A stretch of DNA of 64,000 nt from CAYWPG01 sp964460035 (GTDB lineage Bacteria > Pseudomonadota > Gammaproteobacteria > Nitrococcales > AK92): positions 1-64,000 of the forward strand of contig CAYWPG010000008.1 of the NCBI GenBank assembly GCA_964460035.1. The letters run 5' to 3'. This document shows positions 8,437 through 17,908 of this stretch, in pieces. Position numbers and translations under genes: made by a program. Below the pieces are notes generated by a model, which saw only the letters and a list, made by a program, of their open reading frames with translations, ran no database searches and was not told the origin of the DNA. Position 1 is the first letter of the stretch. Every line of letters starts with the position of its first letter.

Positions 8437-9330
8437 TTAGCGATACCGCCCCAGCTGCTGTCCCATTCTGACCTTTTGTTCGGACGCAAGCGTTGCGTCC
8501 CACTCTATTTGATCCGGCCCGAACAGCACTATGACGGTCGAGCCCATGTTGAAGCGGCCGAGCTCGGCGCCGCGCTCCAAGGCTATGGCATCCGGTCCGG
8601 TGTAGCTCCACGTCCTGACCGAACGGCCGGCCGGTGGGGTCACTTCGCCCGACCAGACGACTTCGACGCTGCCTACGTTGATCGCGCCCACCAGCACCAC
8701 CGCCAGCGGACCGCGTTCGCTTTCGAACACGGCCGCGACGCGCTCGTTGCGCGCGAACAGCCGCGGAATGGTGCGCACTGTGTGGGAGGCGACGCTGAAC
8801 AGCCGGCCAGGGATATGAATCATGCGCTCCAGGCGGCCGCTCACCGGCATGTGGACACGATGGTAATCGCGAGGCGAGAGATAAACGGTGAGGAAACGGC
8901 CCCCGTGGAAGCGGCGTGCGAGCTCCTCGTCGCCGCCGAGCAGCTCGGCTACTGTGAAATAGCGGCCCTTGGCCTGCAGCAGGCGGTCGCCGTCGATAGG
9001 CCCGAGCGCACTGATGGTGCCGTCGGCAGGGGAGGCGATGGCCTGCGGATCGGCAGGCAGAGGACGGGCGCCCGGCTTGAGCGCGCGCGTAAAAAACTGA
9101 TTGAAACTGTCGTACCGATAAGGATCGGGCTCTGCGGCGTCGCTCAGGTCGACGCGGAAGGCGCGGGAGAACGCACCGATCAGCGCGTTCTTCCACCAAG
9201 GCAGGCGCCAGCGTACGGCCGCATGGACCACTCGCGAAATCGCATGGTGCGGCAGCGGGTAAAGGGCCAGGCTTTTCAGCCAGTCGGAAAGGCGCGCGGC
9301 GTCAGCGCCACGCTGTGGAGCAGCGGACAT
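8437..9330 (-). CDS. psd: Phosphatidylserine decarboxylase proenzyme
   Basis: Makes phosphatidylethanolamine from phosphatidylserine at the inner membrane. The 297-residue proenzyme carries the self-cleavage motif GST at 263-265, where Ser264 becomes the pyruvoyl group of the alpha chain. The expected Asp in PADG (about 103) and His in SPRDYHRVH (about 157-160) are present. It is the proteobacterial membrane type by length. It is transcribed leftward, just downstream of the SCO-type gene (12-nt gap), so the two may share a transcript. Confidence 0.95.
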   Translation of the reverse strand: MSAAPQRGADAARLSDWLKSLALYPLPHHAISRVVHAAVRWRLPWWKNALIGAFSRAFRVDLSDAAEPDPYRYDSFNQFFTRALKPGARPLPADPQAIASPADGTISALGPIDGDRLLQAKGRYFTVAELLGGDEELARRFHGGRFLTVYLSPRDYHRVHMPVSGRLERMIHIPGRLFSVASHTVRTIPRLFARNERVAAVFESERGPLAVVLVGAINVGSVEVVWSGEVTPPAGRSVRTWSYTGPDAIALERGAELGRFNMGSTVIVLFGPDQIEWDATLASEQKVRMGQQLGRYR

Positions 9331-9341
9331 AGGCGGTTCGC

Positions 9342-9992
9342 TTATCGGTGAAAGTTAACGATGCGCGTGAAGTCGCGGTAAACCGGTTCTGGCTGGTGGG
9401 GCGCGCGGAACAGCGCCACCAAGTCACCCTGCGGGTCGAACAGCAGCAACGAGGAGCTGTGATCGATCAAGTAGTTACCGTTCGCGTCCGGCTCGCCGCG
9501 AATGTAGAGGATTCCGAGGTCGCGGCTGAGCTTCTGCAGCTCCTCCTCGTCGCCGGTGACGCCCAGGAAACCTTTGTTGAAGAACGGCACATACTGCGCG
9601 AGGCGTTCGGGAGTGTCGCGCGCCGGATCCACCGAGATGAATACGCCTTGGAGCGGCAGCTCGGGCGCCTGCTCCTTTACCATTTGCTCGACCGTATTAA
9701 GTACCGCCAACGACATCGGGCAGACGTCAGGGCAATAGGTGAAGCCGAAAAAGGCGAAGGTCCATTGGCCGAGCAGGCGGCTGTTGTCGAAGGGCTGTCC
9801 GCGGTGATCGATGAGGCTGAAGTCGACGACCGGCTTGCCGCCGCCCAGATAGGTCGCGCTTTCGAGCTCGGCGGGTTCCTGGTGGGCGATATAGGGCACC
9901 GTAGTCAACGCCAGCCAGACGCCTATGCCCAGAGCTATCAAGGCGGTGGCGATCACTATAGGGATGTAGGAGGAGCGGGTTCTAGTTGTCAT
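9342..9992 (-). CDS. SCO1/SenC-family copper chaperone
   Basis: Membrane-anchored thioredoxin-fold protein of the SCO family, which delivers copper to the CuA site of cytochrome c oxidase or acts as a periplasmic thiol factor. The 216-residue product has one N-terminal membrane anchor (about 9-30). The metal/redox motif is CPDVC at 87-91 and the conserved His178 lies in LIDHSS. The start is uncertain. 9992 leaves a 96-bp divergent intergenic region towards prmB; an in-frame ATG at 10058 has a better ribosome-binding site (AAGGG) but would leave only 30 bp. No oxidase genes are nearby. Confidence 0.88.
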   Translation of the reverse strand: MTTRTRSSYIPIVIATALIALGIGVWLALTTVPYIAHQEPAELESATYLGGGKPVVDFSLIDHRGQPFDNSRLLGQWTFAFFGFTYCPDVCPMSLAVLNTVEQMVKEQAPELPLQGVFISVDPARDTPERLAQYVPFFNKGFLGVTGDEEELQKLSRDLGILYIRGEPDANGNYLIDHSSSLLLFDPQGDLVALFRAPHQPEPVYRDFTRIVNFHR

Positions 9993-10088
9993 GGTGAGGA
10001 GATTATTCCACAGCTGCCGCCGGGGCGCATTACCCGCGGATCGTGATTCCGGTATCATCTAGGCCCTTTCGAGCCGGAATCACAGAAT

Positions 10089-11015
10089 ATGGATAGCTTG
10101 ACCGAAGTCCCCGCCGAGTTGGATACCGTTTGCGATTACGTACGTTGGGCGGCCAGCCGCTTCCAGGAAGCGGGGCTGGTGTTCGGTCATGGAACTGCGT
10201 CGGCGCTGGACGAAGCCGCCGCCTTGGTGCTGCATACGCTGCATCTGCCGGTGGATTTGCCGGCCTTGTATTTTGGGGCGCGACTGACGCGCGGCGAGCG
10301 CGAGGCGGTAGTGGAGCGGGTGCGCCGGCGTATCCATGAGCGTTTGCCGCTGCCGTATCTGACCCATGAAGCCTGGTTTGCCGGGTTGCCTTTCTATGTG
10401 GACCAGCGGGTGCTGGTACCGCGCTCGCCCATCGCTGAGCTGATCGAGGCGCAGTTCGCCCCGTGGCTGGATGCTGAGCGTGTGACCGAGGTCATCGACC
10501 TGGGTACCGGCAGCGGCTGCATCGCCATTGGCTGCGCCTACGCGTTCCCGCAGGCGCGGGTAATTGCCGCCGATATTTCGCCGGCAGCGCTGGAGGTGGC
10601 GCAGATCAACATTCAGCGTCATCACGTCGAGGATCGGGTGGAAACGCTGGTGTCCGATCTGTTCGCGGCGGTGCCGCGAGACAGGCGGTTCGACCTGATC
10701 GTCAGCAATCCGCCCTATGTGGACCGCCGCGACATGGAACAGCTGGCGCCGGAGTTCCGGCATGAGCCCGTGCTGGGCCTAGCGGCCGGCGAGGACGGTT
10801 TGGACATAGTGCGGCGCATACTCGCCGAGGCCGGCAACTGGCTGAAGGACGAGGGGATCGTGGTGGTCGAGGTCGGCAACAGTGCACCGGCGCTGGAGGC
10901 TGCGTACCCGCACGTACCTTTCCTGTGGCTGGAGTTCGAGCGGGGCGGGGATGGCGTGTTCTTGCTCACCGCGGAGCAGGTGCGCGAGTTCTTCCCGGCG
11001 CAACCGCACCCATAA
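10089..11015 (+). CDS. prmB: Ribosomal protein uL3 glutamine N5-methyltransferase
   Basis: PrmB methylates a glutamine of ribosomal protein L3. The 308-residue product has the N-terminal helical substrate domain. SAM-binding motif I is DLGTGSGCIAIG (about 137-148) and the catalytic NPPY is at 207-210 in VSNPPYVDRRDM. PrmB is preferred over release-factor methylase PrmC because of the RRDM sequence after NPPY and because PrmB genes commonly precede aroC. aroC follows after 13 nt. Confidence 0.93.
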   Translation: MDSLTEVPAELDTVCDYVRWAASRFQEAGLVFGHGTASALDEAAALVLHTLHLPVDLPALYFGARLTRGEREAVVERVRRRIHERLPLPYLTHEAWFAGLPFYVDQRVLVPRSPIAELIEAQFAPWLDAERVTEVIDLGTGSGCIAIGCAYAFPQARVIAADISPAALEVAQINIQRHHVEDRVETLVSDLFAAVPRDRRFDLIVSNPPYVDRRDMEQLAPEFRHEPVLGLAAGEDGLDIVRRILAEAGNWLKDEGIVVVEVGNSAPALEAAYPHVPFLWLEFERGGDGVFLLTAEQVREFFPAQPHP

Positions 11016-11028
11016 GAGGCGATAGGCG

Positions 11029-12126
11029 ATGTCTGGCAATACCTTCGGCAAGCTGTTCACCGTTACTACTTTTGGCGAGAGCCATGGGCCGGCGCTGGGC
11101 TGTATCGTCGATGGCTGCCCGCCGGGGCTGGAACTGAGCGAAGCGGATTTGCAGCGCGATCTGGACCGCCGCCGGCCCGGCACTTCGCGCTTTACCACAC
11201 AGCGACGAGAGCCCGATCAGGTGCGTATCCTCTCGGGCGTATTCGAGGGGCGGACTACCGGCACGCCTATCGGTCTGCTGATCGAGAACGTCGACCAGCG
11301 TTCGCGTGATTATGCCAATATCAGCGAGAGCTTCCGGCCCGGGCATGCCGATTACACTTATAGGCAGAAATACGGGCTGCGCGACTATCGTGGCGGGGGG
11401 CGGTCTTCGGCCCGGGAAACCGCCATGCGCGTGGCCGCAGGGGCCATTGCCAAGAAGTATCTGGCCACGCGCTACGGGATCCGTATCCGCGGCTATCTCT
11501 CTCAACTGGGGCCTTATCCGCTTGCCCTGAAGGACTGGGACGCGGTGGAGCAAAACCCGTTCTTCTGCGCCGAACCCGAGCGTGTGCCCGAACTAGAGCA
11601 GTATATTGACAGCTTGCGCCGCGAGGGCGACTCGGTGGGCGCGCGCGTGACCGTGATCGCCGAAGGGGTGCCGCCAGGGCTGGGCGAGCCGATTTTCGAT
11701 AGGCTCGATGCCGATATCGCCCATGCGCTGATGAGCATCAATGCCGTCAAGGGTGTGGAGATCGGCGCGGGCTTCGCCAGCGTGACGCAGAAGGGCAGCG
11801 AGCACCGCGACGAGATTACCCCGGAGGGCTTTCTCAGCAACAACGCCGGCGGCGTGCTGGGCGGTATTTCGAGTGGACAGGATATTGTCGCCCACATTGC
11901 GCTTAAGCCTACGTCCAGCATTCGAGTGCCGGGGCGCTCGGTGAACGTGCGCGGCGAGCCGGTCGAGGTGGTTACTACCGGGCGGCACGATCCCTGCGTG
12001 GGCGTTCGCGCCACGCCTATCGCGGAGGCGATGCTGGCGCTGGTGCTGATGGATCATGCGCTAAGACATCGCGGGCAGAACGCCGACGTCCAGTCGGGCA
12101 CTCCGGTCATTCCGGCCGGTCGCTGA
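11029..12126 (+). CDS. aroC: Chorismate synthase
   Basis: Last step of the shikimate pathway: converts EPSP to chorismate using reduced FMN. The product is 365 residues. Signatures present are GESHGPALGCIVDG near the N-terminus with an active-site histidine, the FRPGHADYTY segment, GGGRSSARETA, and the C-terminal GRHDPCVGVRA. The ribosome-binding site is good (GAGG upstream of ATG 11029). It is probably co-transcribed with prmB and the MFS gene, which starts directly after its stop. Confidence 0.97.
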   Translation: MSGNTFGKLFTVTTFGESHGPALGCIVDGCPPGLELSEADLQRDLDRRRPGTSRFTTQRREPDQVRILSGVFEGRTTGTPIGLLIENVDQRSRDYANISESFRPGHADYTYRQKYGLRDYRGGGRSSARETAMRVAAGAIAKKYLATRYGIRIRGYLSQLGPYPLALKDWDAVEQNPFFCAEPERVPELEQYIDSLRREGDSVGARVTVIAEGVPPGLGEPIFDRLDADIAHALMSINAVKGVEIGAGFASVTQKGSEHRDEITPEGFLSNNAGGVLGGISSGQDIVAHIALKPTSSIRVPGRSVNVRGEPVEVVTTGRHDPCVGVRATPIAEAMLALVLMDHALRHRGQNADVQSGTPVIPAGR

Positions 12127-13317
12127 ATGCTCGCTGCCCTGCCGTACTGGCGGCTGTCCTGGGCCTACTTCTGCTACTTCGCCATTCTTGGCGTGCTGGC
12201 CCCGTACTGGGCGCCTTATCTGCGCAGTCAGGGATTCAGCGCGGCCCAGATCGGCGAGCTGATGGCCATCCTGCACGCCACGCGCATCGTCGCGCCCAAC
12301 GTGTGGGGCTGGCTGGTCGATCGTATCGGTCACCGCATGTTGATCGTGCGCCTGAGTTGCCTGGCCGCGTTGATTTTCTTTGCAGGTGTGTTGCTGACGC
12401 CCGGCTATGGCTGGATGGCGGCGGTGACGGCCACCTTCGCGTTCTTCTGGAACGCGACTCTGCCTCAGTTCGAGGCCAACACCATGAATCATCTGCAGGG
12501 GCGGGAGGCCGCGTATAGCAGGATCCGCCTTTGGGGGTCGGTGGGCTTCATCGTCGCGGTCGTAGCGGTCGGGGAGTTGATAGACCGCTACAGCGAGAAC
12601 GTCTTGCCCTGGATTATCCTGCTGCTGTTCGCCGCGCTCGCGCTCTCCAGCGCCTTGGTGCCCGAGCGTGGGCAACGGGTGCGGGATGCCGAGGCGGCGC
12701 CATTTCTCCAGGTGGTTTTGCAACCGCAGGTGCTTGGCTTTCTGCTGGTGTGCTTCCTGCTGCAGGCCAGCCATGGGCCGTACTACGCGTTTTATACGAT
12801 ATTCCTGCAGGATCACGGGCATTCCAGCGGCGCGATTGGCATCTTGTGGGCGTTGGGCGTGGTGGCCGAGATCGCGATCTTCCTGGTCATGCATCGCTTG
12901 CTGCCGTACTTCGGCCCGCGCCTGCTGATTACGGCGACCTTGGCTCTGGCCGCTTTGCGCTGGACGCTGATCGGGCAGTTCGCCGACTCTCTGGCCGTGC
13001 TGGTTGCCGCGCAGCTGCTGCATGCGGCCACTTTCGGCATTTATCACGTGGTCGGCATACAGCTGGTCAACCGCTATTTTACGGGCTCGAACCAGGGGCG
13101 TGGTCAGGCGCTGTACAGCAGTCTTACGTTCGGGGCCGGAGTGGCGCTGGGTAGTTTGCTCAGCGGTTATCTGTGGACGCTGGTCGGGGGGCGTATGACC
13201 TTCCTTCTGGCGGCAGGACTGGCCGCCTTTGCCAGCGTGCTTGCCTATGCGCAGGTTCCGGGACGAGCCTTCGGAGCCAGTCCGTGGGGCGGCTCCTCGC
13301 ATGAACCGGGTTCATGA
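12127..13317 (+). CDS. MFS transporter, HcaT/phenylpropionate-permease type
   Basis: 396-residue major facilitator with about 12 hydrophobic segments and a short cytoplasmic loop near the middle rich in charges (PERGQRVRDAE). The N-terminus (YFCYFAILGVLAPYWAPYL) and the short GWLVDRIGHR loop between helices 2 and 3 fit the MFS_1-like group with HcaT and nucleoside/phenylpropionate permeases. Substrate unknown. It begins at the base after the aroC stop, so it is translationally linked to aroC. Whether it moves an aromatic intermediate is only a guess from position. Confidence 0.85.
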   Translation: MLAALPYWRLSWAYFCYFAILGVLAPYWAPYLRSQGFSAAQIGELMAILHATRIVAPNVWGWLVDRIGHRMLIVRLSCLAALIFFAGVLLTPGYGWMAAVTATFAFFWNATLPQFEANTMNHLQGREAAYSRIRLWGSVGFIVAVVAVGELIDRYSENVLPWIILLLFAALALSSALVPERGQRVRDAEAAPFLQVVLQPQVLGFLLVCFLLQASHGPYYAFYTIFLQDHGHSSGAIGILWALGVVAEIAIFLVMHRLLPYFGPRLLITATLALAALRWTLIGQFADSLAVLVAAQLLHAATFGIYHVVGIQLVNRYFTGSNQGRGQALYSSLTFGAGVALGSLLSGYLWTLVGGRMTFLLAAGLAAFASVLAYAQVPGRAFGASPWGGSSHEPGS

Positions 13318-13421
13318 TATTCCAGAGCGGAATGGGAAAAATAACCTCTATCAATTTGTTTTATTTTGGTCGGGCTTCTAGGATGAGCTTGTAGTCGCGA
13401 TCGATGCGAGCTCCGTTTCGT

Positions 13422-13427
13422 TATAAT
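13422..13427 (+). promoter_or_regulatory. Candidate -10 element for leuC
   Basis: A perfect TATAAT lies 49 bp before the leuC ATG, in a locally AT-rich stretch (13335-13380 upstream). No good -35 is visible at 16-18 bp, so an activator-dependent promoter is possible. The same GTTATAATG context occurs before ffh. Confidence 0.5.
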
Positions 13428-13475
13428 GCCCGGATGGTCTAATGCCATGCCGGCAAAACCAGATTCGAGTGTGCT

Positions 13476-14879
13476 ATGGCCGCAAAAACGCTTTACGACA
13501 AGTTGTGGGACGCCCATGTGGTGCGGGAGAACAGCGACGGCTCTACCTTGCTGTACATCGACCGCCACTTGGTGCACGAAGTCACTTCGCCGCAAGCTTT
13601 CGAGGGGTTGCGGCTAGCGGACCGCAAACCGTGGCGGGTCGAGGCCAATCTCGCCGTGGCCGATCATAACGTGCCGACCACCGACCGCAGCCGCGGCATC
13701 AGCGATCCGGTATCCAGGCTGCAGGTCGAAACGCTGGACAGCAACTGCCGCGAGTTCGGTATTACCGAATTCGATATGAACGATCCGCGCCAGGGTATCG
13801 TGCACGTCATCGGACCGGAGCAAGGCGCTACGCTGCCCGGAATGACCGTTGTCTGCGGCGATTCGCACACCTCTACCCACGGCGCGCTGGGTGCGCTCGC
13901 CTTCGGCATCGGCACCTCCGAGGTCGAGCACGTGCTGGCCACGCAGACACTGATGCAGCGCAAGTCCAAAACCATGTTGATCAGCGTCGACGGCGAGGTC
14001 GGACCCGGGGTAACGGCCAAGGATATCGTGCTTGCCATCATAGGCGAGATCGGTACCGCCGGCGGAACGGGTTACGCGATCGAATTCGGCGGCGATGCCA
14101 TCCGCGCCTTGTCCATAGAAGGGCGCATGACCGTCTGCAACATGGCGATCGAGGCCGGGGCCCGCTGCGGGATGGTGGCGGTGGACGAGAAGACCATCGA
14201 ATACGTCAAGGGTCGTCCGTTCGCGCCCAAGGGCGAGTTGTGGGAGAAGGCGGTGGCCAGCTGGCGCGAGCTCAAGAGCGACGAGGGAGCTCAGTTCGAC
14301 AGGGTGGTACGCCTTAATGCGGCCGACATCAAGCCGCAGGTGACCTGGGGCACTTCTCCGGAGATGGTGGCGCCCGTCGACGGACGGGTGCCCAATCCCT
14401 TCAAGGAAAGCGACCCGGTGCGCAGGAACAGCATAGCCCGCGCGCTGGAGTACATGGGCTTGGAGCCGGAGACCCCGATCACCGACATCAAGGTGGATAA
14501 GGTCTTCATCGGCTCGTGCACCAACTCCCGCATCGAAGACCTGCGCGCCGCCGCGGCGGTCATCAAAGGCCGCAAGGTTGCCGCCAATGTCAAGCAGGCG
14601 CTGGTGGTGCCCGGGTCGGGTTTGGTCAAGCAGCAGGCCGAGGCCGAGGGCCTCGATAAGCTGTTCATCGAGGCCGGTTTCGAGTGGCGCGAGCCCGGCT
14701 GTTCGATGTGCTTGGCCATGAATGCCGATAGGCTGGAGCCGGGCGAGCGCTGTGCCTCCACCTCCAACCGCAATTTCGAGGGCCGCCAAGGACACGGCGG
14801 CCGTACGCATTTGGTCAGTCCCGCAATGGCGGCCGCAGCGGCGATTGCCGGACACTTCGTTGACGTGAGGAACTTCTGA
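13476..14879 (+). CDS. leuC: 3-isopropylmalate dehydratase large subunit
   Basis: With LeuD, isomerises 2- to 3-isopropylmalate in leucine synthesis. The 467-residue aconitase-type subunit has all three cluster cysteines, C348 in GSCTNSR and C409/C412 in GCSMC, matching the spacing in E. coli LeuC. The conserved N-terminus MAAKTLYDKLWDAH supports the start. The stop overlaps leuD by one base (TGATG). leuA is not in this window. Confidence 0.98.
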   Translation: MAAKTLYDKLWDAHVVRENSDGSTLLYIDRHLVHEVTSPQAFEGLRLADRKPWRVEANLAVADHNVPTTDRSRGISDPVSRLQVETLDSNCREFGITEFDMNDPRQGIVHVIGPEQGATLPGMTVVCGDSHTSTHGALGALAFGIGTSEVEHVLATQTLMQRKSKTMLISVDGEVGPGVTAKDIVLAIIGEIGTAGGTGYAIEFGGDAIRALSIEGRMTVCNMAIEAGARCGMVAVDEKTIEYVKGRPFAPKGELWEKAVASWRELKSDEGAQFDRVVRLNAADIKPQVTWGTSPEMVAPVDGRVPNPFKESDPVRRNSIARALEYMGLEPETPITDIKVDKVFIGSCTNSRIEDLRAAAAVIKGRKVAANVKQALVVPGSGLVKQQAEAEGLDKLFIEAGFEWREPGCSMCLAMNADRLEPGERCASTSNRNFEGRQGHGGRTHLVSPAMAAAAAIAGHFVDVRNF

Positions 14880-15523
14880 TGCAACCGTTTACGACGCTCG
14901 ACGGTTTGGTCGCCCCGTTGGACCGCGCCAACGTGGACACCGATGCCATCATTCCCAAGCAGTTCCTGAAGTCGATCAAGCGTACCGGCTTCGGTCCCAA
15001 CTTGTTCGACGAGTGGCGCTATCTTGATCAGGGCGAGCCGGGCCAGGACTGCAGCAAGCGGCCGCTGAACAAGGAGTTCGTCCTCAACCAGCCGCGCTAT
15101 CAGGGGGCTCAGGTGCTGCTCACACGGCGCAACTTCGGCTGCGGCAGCTCGCGCGAGCACGCGCCCTGGGCGCTTGCGGACTACGGGTTTCGCGCGCTCA
15201 TCGCGCCGAGCTTCGCCGATATTTTCTACAACAACTGCTTCAAGAACGGCTTGCTGCCCATCGTGCTGAGCGAGGAAGAGGTCGAGCAGTTGTTCCAGGA
15301 AGTCGAGGCGACCCCTGGCTATCGGCTGGCCATAGATCTGCCCGCGCAGACGGTGACCACGCCGGGGGGGCAGGTGTTCCGCTTCGAGGTGGACGAGTTC
15401 CGCAAGCACTGCCTGATCAACGGCTTGGACGAGATCGGGCTGACGCTGCAACATGCCGACGAGATCAAGGCCTACGAGCAGAGGCGGCGTGAGCAGGCGC
15501 CCTGGCTGTTCGCCCAGGGGTGA
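14879..15523 (+). CDS. leuD: 3-isopropylmalate dehydratase small subunit
   Basis: Swivelling-domain subunit paired with LeuC. The 214-residue product has the expected NVDTDAIIPKQFLK and NFGCGSSREHAPWAL motifs; the latter contacts the substrate. Translation is coupled to leuC by the shared base of TGATG. A strong hairpin without a T-tract separates it from leuB. Confidence 0.98.
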   Translation: MQPFTTLDGLVAPLDRANVDTDAIIPKQFLKSIKRTGFGPNLFDEWRYLDQGEPGQDCSKRPLNKEFVLNQPRYQGAQVLLTRRNFGCGSSREHAPWALADYGFRALIAPSFADIFYNNCFKNGLLPIVLSEEEVEQLFQEVEATPGYRLAIDLPAQTVTTPGGQVFRFEVDEFRKHCLINGLDEIGLTLQHADEIKAYEQRRREQAPWLFAQG

Positions 15524-15583
15524 GACTGCGTGCGGCGTCCAGCGTCCCGGTCAGCACGGGGCGTACACGGCTAGAGTTCTCGC

Positions 15584-15615
15584 CAGAGGGCATCGGCTGT
15601 GGCCGGTGCCCTCTG
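15584..15615 (+). other. Intercistronic hairpin between leuD and leuB
   Basis: A 14-bp stem with one G-U pair, left arm 15584-15597 (CAGAGGGCATCGGC), loop TGTG, right arm 15602-15615. It sits 61 bp after the leuD stop and 24 bp before the leuB ATG. No T-tract follows, so it is more likely an mRNA-processing or stability element, or a repeat, than a terminator. Confidence 0.65.
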
Positions 15616-15639
15616 CGCAATAAGATCAAGGGCAAGTGA

Positions 15640-16719
15640 ATGAGCAAGAAGATTCTGGTTCTGCCTGGCGATGGCATAGGTCCGGAGATCGTGGCCGAGG
15701 CCGTCAAAGTCATAGAGTGCCTGCGCGACGACTTCGGCTTTGCCTGTGAGTTGGAGCAGGGGTTGATCGGTGGCGCCGCCTACGATGCCGAAGGGGTGCC
15801 GCTGCCGGAGTCGACCCTGAATGCGGCCAAGGCCGCCGATGCGGTGCTGCTGGGCGCCGTTGGCGGTCCCCAGTACGACACCTTGGACCGGCCCTTGCGT
15901 CCGGAGCGCGGCCTGCTGGCGATTCGCTCCGAGCTCAACCTGTTCGGCAACCTGCGCCCGGCCATTCTGTATCCGCAGCTGGCGGGAGCCTCCTCGCTCA
16001 AGCCGGAGCTGGTCGCGGGGCTGGATATCATGATCGTGCGCGAGCTCACCGGCGGGATCTATTTCGGGCAGCCGCGCGAGATTCGCACCCACGCCGACGG
16101 CAGCCGCGATGGCTACAACACGATGATCTACTCGGAGGCCGAGATCGAGCGCATCGGCCGCTTGGCCTTCGATACGGCGGCCAAGCGAAACCGCAAACTG
16201 TGCTCGGTGGACAAGGCCAACGTGCTGGAAGTTTCCGAGCTTTGGCGCGAGGTCATGAACCGTATCGCCAAGGATTACCCCGAGGTAGAGCTTACCCACA
16301 TGTACGTGGACAACGCCGCCATGCAATTGGTGCGCGCTCCCAAGCAGTTCGACGTGGTCGTGACCGAGAACATGTTCGGCGACATCCTCTCGGATTGCGC
16401 GGCTCAGCTTACCGGCTCCATAGGCATGCTGCCGTCGGCGTCGCTGGATGAGCGTTCCAAGGGCATGTACGAGCCCATTCACGGCTCGGCGCCCGATATC
16501 GCCGGCCAGGATCTCGCCAACCCGCTGGCCACTATTCTCTCGGTTGCCATGATGCTGCGTTACAGCTTCGATGAACCAACGCTCGCCGACCGCGTCGAAG
16601 ATGCCGTGGGACAGGTACTCGACAAAGGCTACCGCACAGCGGATATTTTCACCGAAGGCTGCACCAAGGTAGGCACTCGCCAGATGGGCGACGCGGTAGT
16701 CGCGGCGTTGCGTGCATGA
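15640..16719 (+). CDS. leuB: 3-isopropylmalate dehydrogenase
   Basis: NAD-dependent oxidative decarboxylation of 3-isopropylmalate to 2-ketoisocaproate. The 359-residue product has LPGDGIGPEIVAEA at the N-terminus, ELTGGIYFGQPRE, and the metal/NAD region NMFGDILSDCA with GSAPDIAG. Length is typical. It lies 116 bp downstream of leuD and is followed by asd after about 50 bp. Confidence 0.98.
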   Translation: MSKKILVLPGDGIGPEIVAEAVKVIECLRDDFGFACELEQGLIGGAAYDAEGVPLPESTLNAAKAADAVLLGAVGGPQYDTLDRPLRPERGLLAIRSELNLFGNLRPAILYPQLAGASSLKPELVAGLDIMIVRELTGGIYFGQPREIRTHADGSRDGYNTMIYSEAEIERIGRLAFDTAAKRNRKLCSVDKANVLEVSELWREVMNRIAKDYPEVELTHMYVDNAAMQLVRAPKQFDVVVTENMFGDILSDCAAQLTGSIGMLPSASLDERSKGMYEPIHGSAPDIAGQDLANPLATILSVAMMLRYSFDEPTLADRVEDAVGQVLDKGYRTADIFTEGCTKVGTRQMGDAVVAALRA

Positions 16720-16771
16720 ACGCGGTGGCTGGCTCGGAATTCACGCAGAACCCTAGAGGCTACTCATTACC

Positions 16772-17884
16772 ATGAAGAAAGTAGGATTTGTCGGCTGGCG
16801 CGGAATGGTAGGTTCCGTGTTGATGGAACGGATGCAGGCGGAGCGCGACTTCGATCTCATCGAGCCGATCTTCTTCACTACTTCCCAGCTCGGGCAGCCC
16901 GGTCCCGCGATAGGCCGCGATGTGCCGCCGCTCAAGGATGCGAAGTCCATCGAAGAGCTGCGCGCGATGGACATCATCATTTCCTGCCAGGGCGGCGACT
17001 ACACCAGCGCGGTGTATTCCCAGCTGCGCAGCAGCGGCTGGAACGGTTACTGGATCGATGCCGCGTCTACGCTGCGTATGGACGACGATGCCGTGCTGAT
17101 CCTCGATCCGGTGAACCTCGACGTTATCGAGCAGGGGCTTGCCCGTGGCATCAAGACCTATGTAGGCGGCAACTGCACGGTCTCGCTGTCGCTGATGGCG
17201 CTGGGCGGGCTGTTCAAGGCCGGGCTGGTCGAGTGGATGACGTCCATGACCTATCAGGCAGCCAGCGGCGCCGGCGCACAGAACATGCGCGAGCTGTTGC
17301 AGCAGATGGGCGCGTCTTATGAGGCTGCCAAGTCGCTGCTGGCGGATCCTGCCTCCAGCATCCTGGAAATCGACCGCGCGGTAACCGATACCATGCACTC
17401 GCCGTCGTTCCCTGTCGATAATTTCGGCGTGCCGCTGGCCGGCAGCCTGATCCCGTGGATCGACAAGCAGCTGGAGAATGGGCAAAGCAGGGAAGAGTGG
17501 AAGGGCAGCGTCGAGACCAACAAGATTCTCGGGCGCTCCGACAACCCGATCCCGGTGGACGGCCTGTGCGTGCGTATCGGGGCGATGCGCTGCCACAGCC
17601 AGGCGATGACCATCAAGCTCACGCGCGATGTGCCGCTGGACGAGATCCACGACCTGCTGGCCGAAGCCAACGAGTGGGTGAAGGTGGTCCCCAACGAGCG
17701 CGAGATCACCATGCGCGAGCTGACGCCGGCGGCGGTTACCGGCACTTTGGCGGTGCCGGTAGGGCGGCTGCGCAAGCTGAACATGGGGCCACAGTACCTG
17801 TCCGCCTTCACCTGTGGCGATCAGCTGTTGTGGGGCGCTGCCGAGCCGCTGCGTCGCATGCTGCGTATTTTGCTCCAGCAGTAA
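16772..17884 (+). CDS. asd: Aspartate-semialdehyde dehydrogenase
   Basis: Reduces aspartyl phosphate to aspartate semialdehyde, the branch point for lysine/diaminopimelate, threonine and methionine. The 370-residue product is the Gram-negative type: VGWRGMVGSVLM NADP-binding turn and catalytic Cys135 in GGNCTVSLS, the same number as in E. coli. A Cys-less paralogue follows after 24 nt. Confidence 0.97.
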   Translation: MKKVGFVGWRGMVGSVLMERMQAERDFDLIEPIFFTTSQLGQPGPAIGRDVPPLKDAKSIEELRAMDIIISCQGGDYTSAVYSQLRSSGWNGYWIDAASTLRMDDDAVLILDPVNLDVIEQGLARGIKTYVGGNCTVSLSLMALGGLFKAGLVEWMTSMTYQAASGAGAQNMRELLQQMGASYEAAKSLLADPASSILEIDRAVTDTMHSPSFPVDNFGVPLAGSLIPWIDKQLENGQSREEWKGSVETNKILGRSDNPIPVDGLCVRIGAMRCHSQAMTIKLTRDVPLDEIHDLLAEANEWVKVVPNEREITMRELTPAAVTGTLAVPVGRLRKLNMGPQYLSAFTCGDQLLWGAAEPLRRMLRILLQQ

Positions 17885-17908
17885 CGACCGGGGGTGCGCG
17901 AGGTTGGA

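Noticed and set aside
12061..13302. 413-codon leftward frame opposite the MFS gene
   Set aside because: Antisense to a clear 12-helix transporter; very rich in Gln, His and Arg, as expected of a reverse-strand shadow in GC-rich DNA.
13614..14855. 413-codon leftward frame opposite leuC
   Set aside because: leuC has all its cluster ligands and length; the opposite frame has no recognisable domain.
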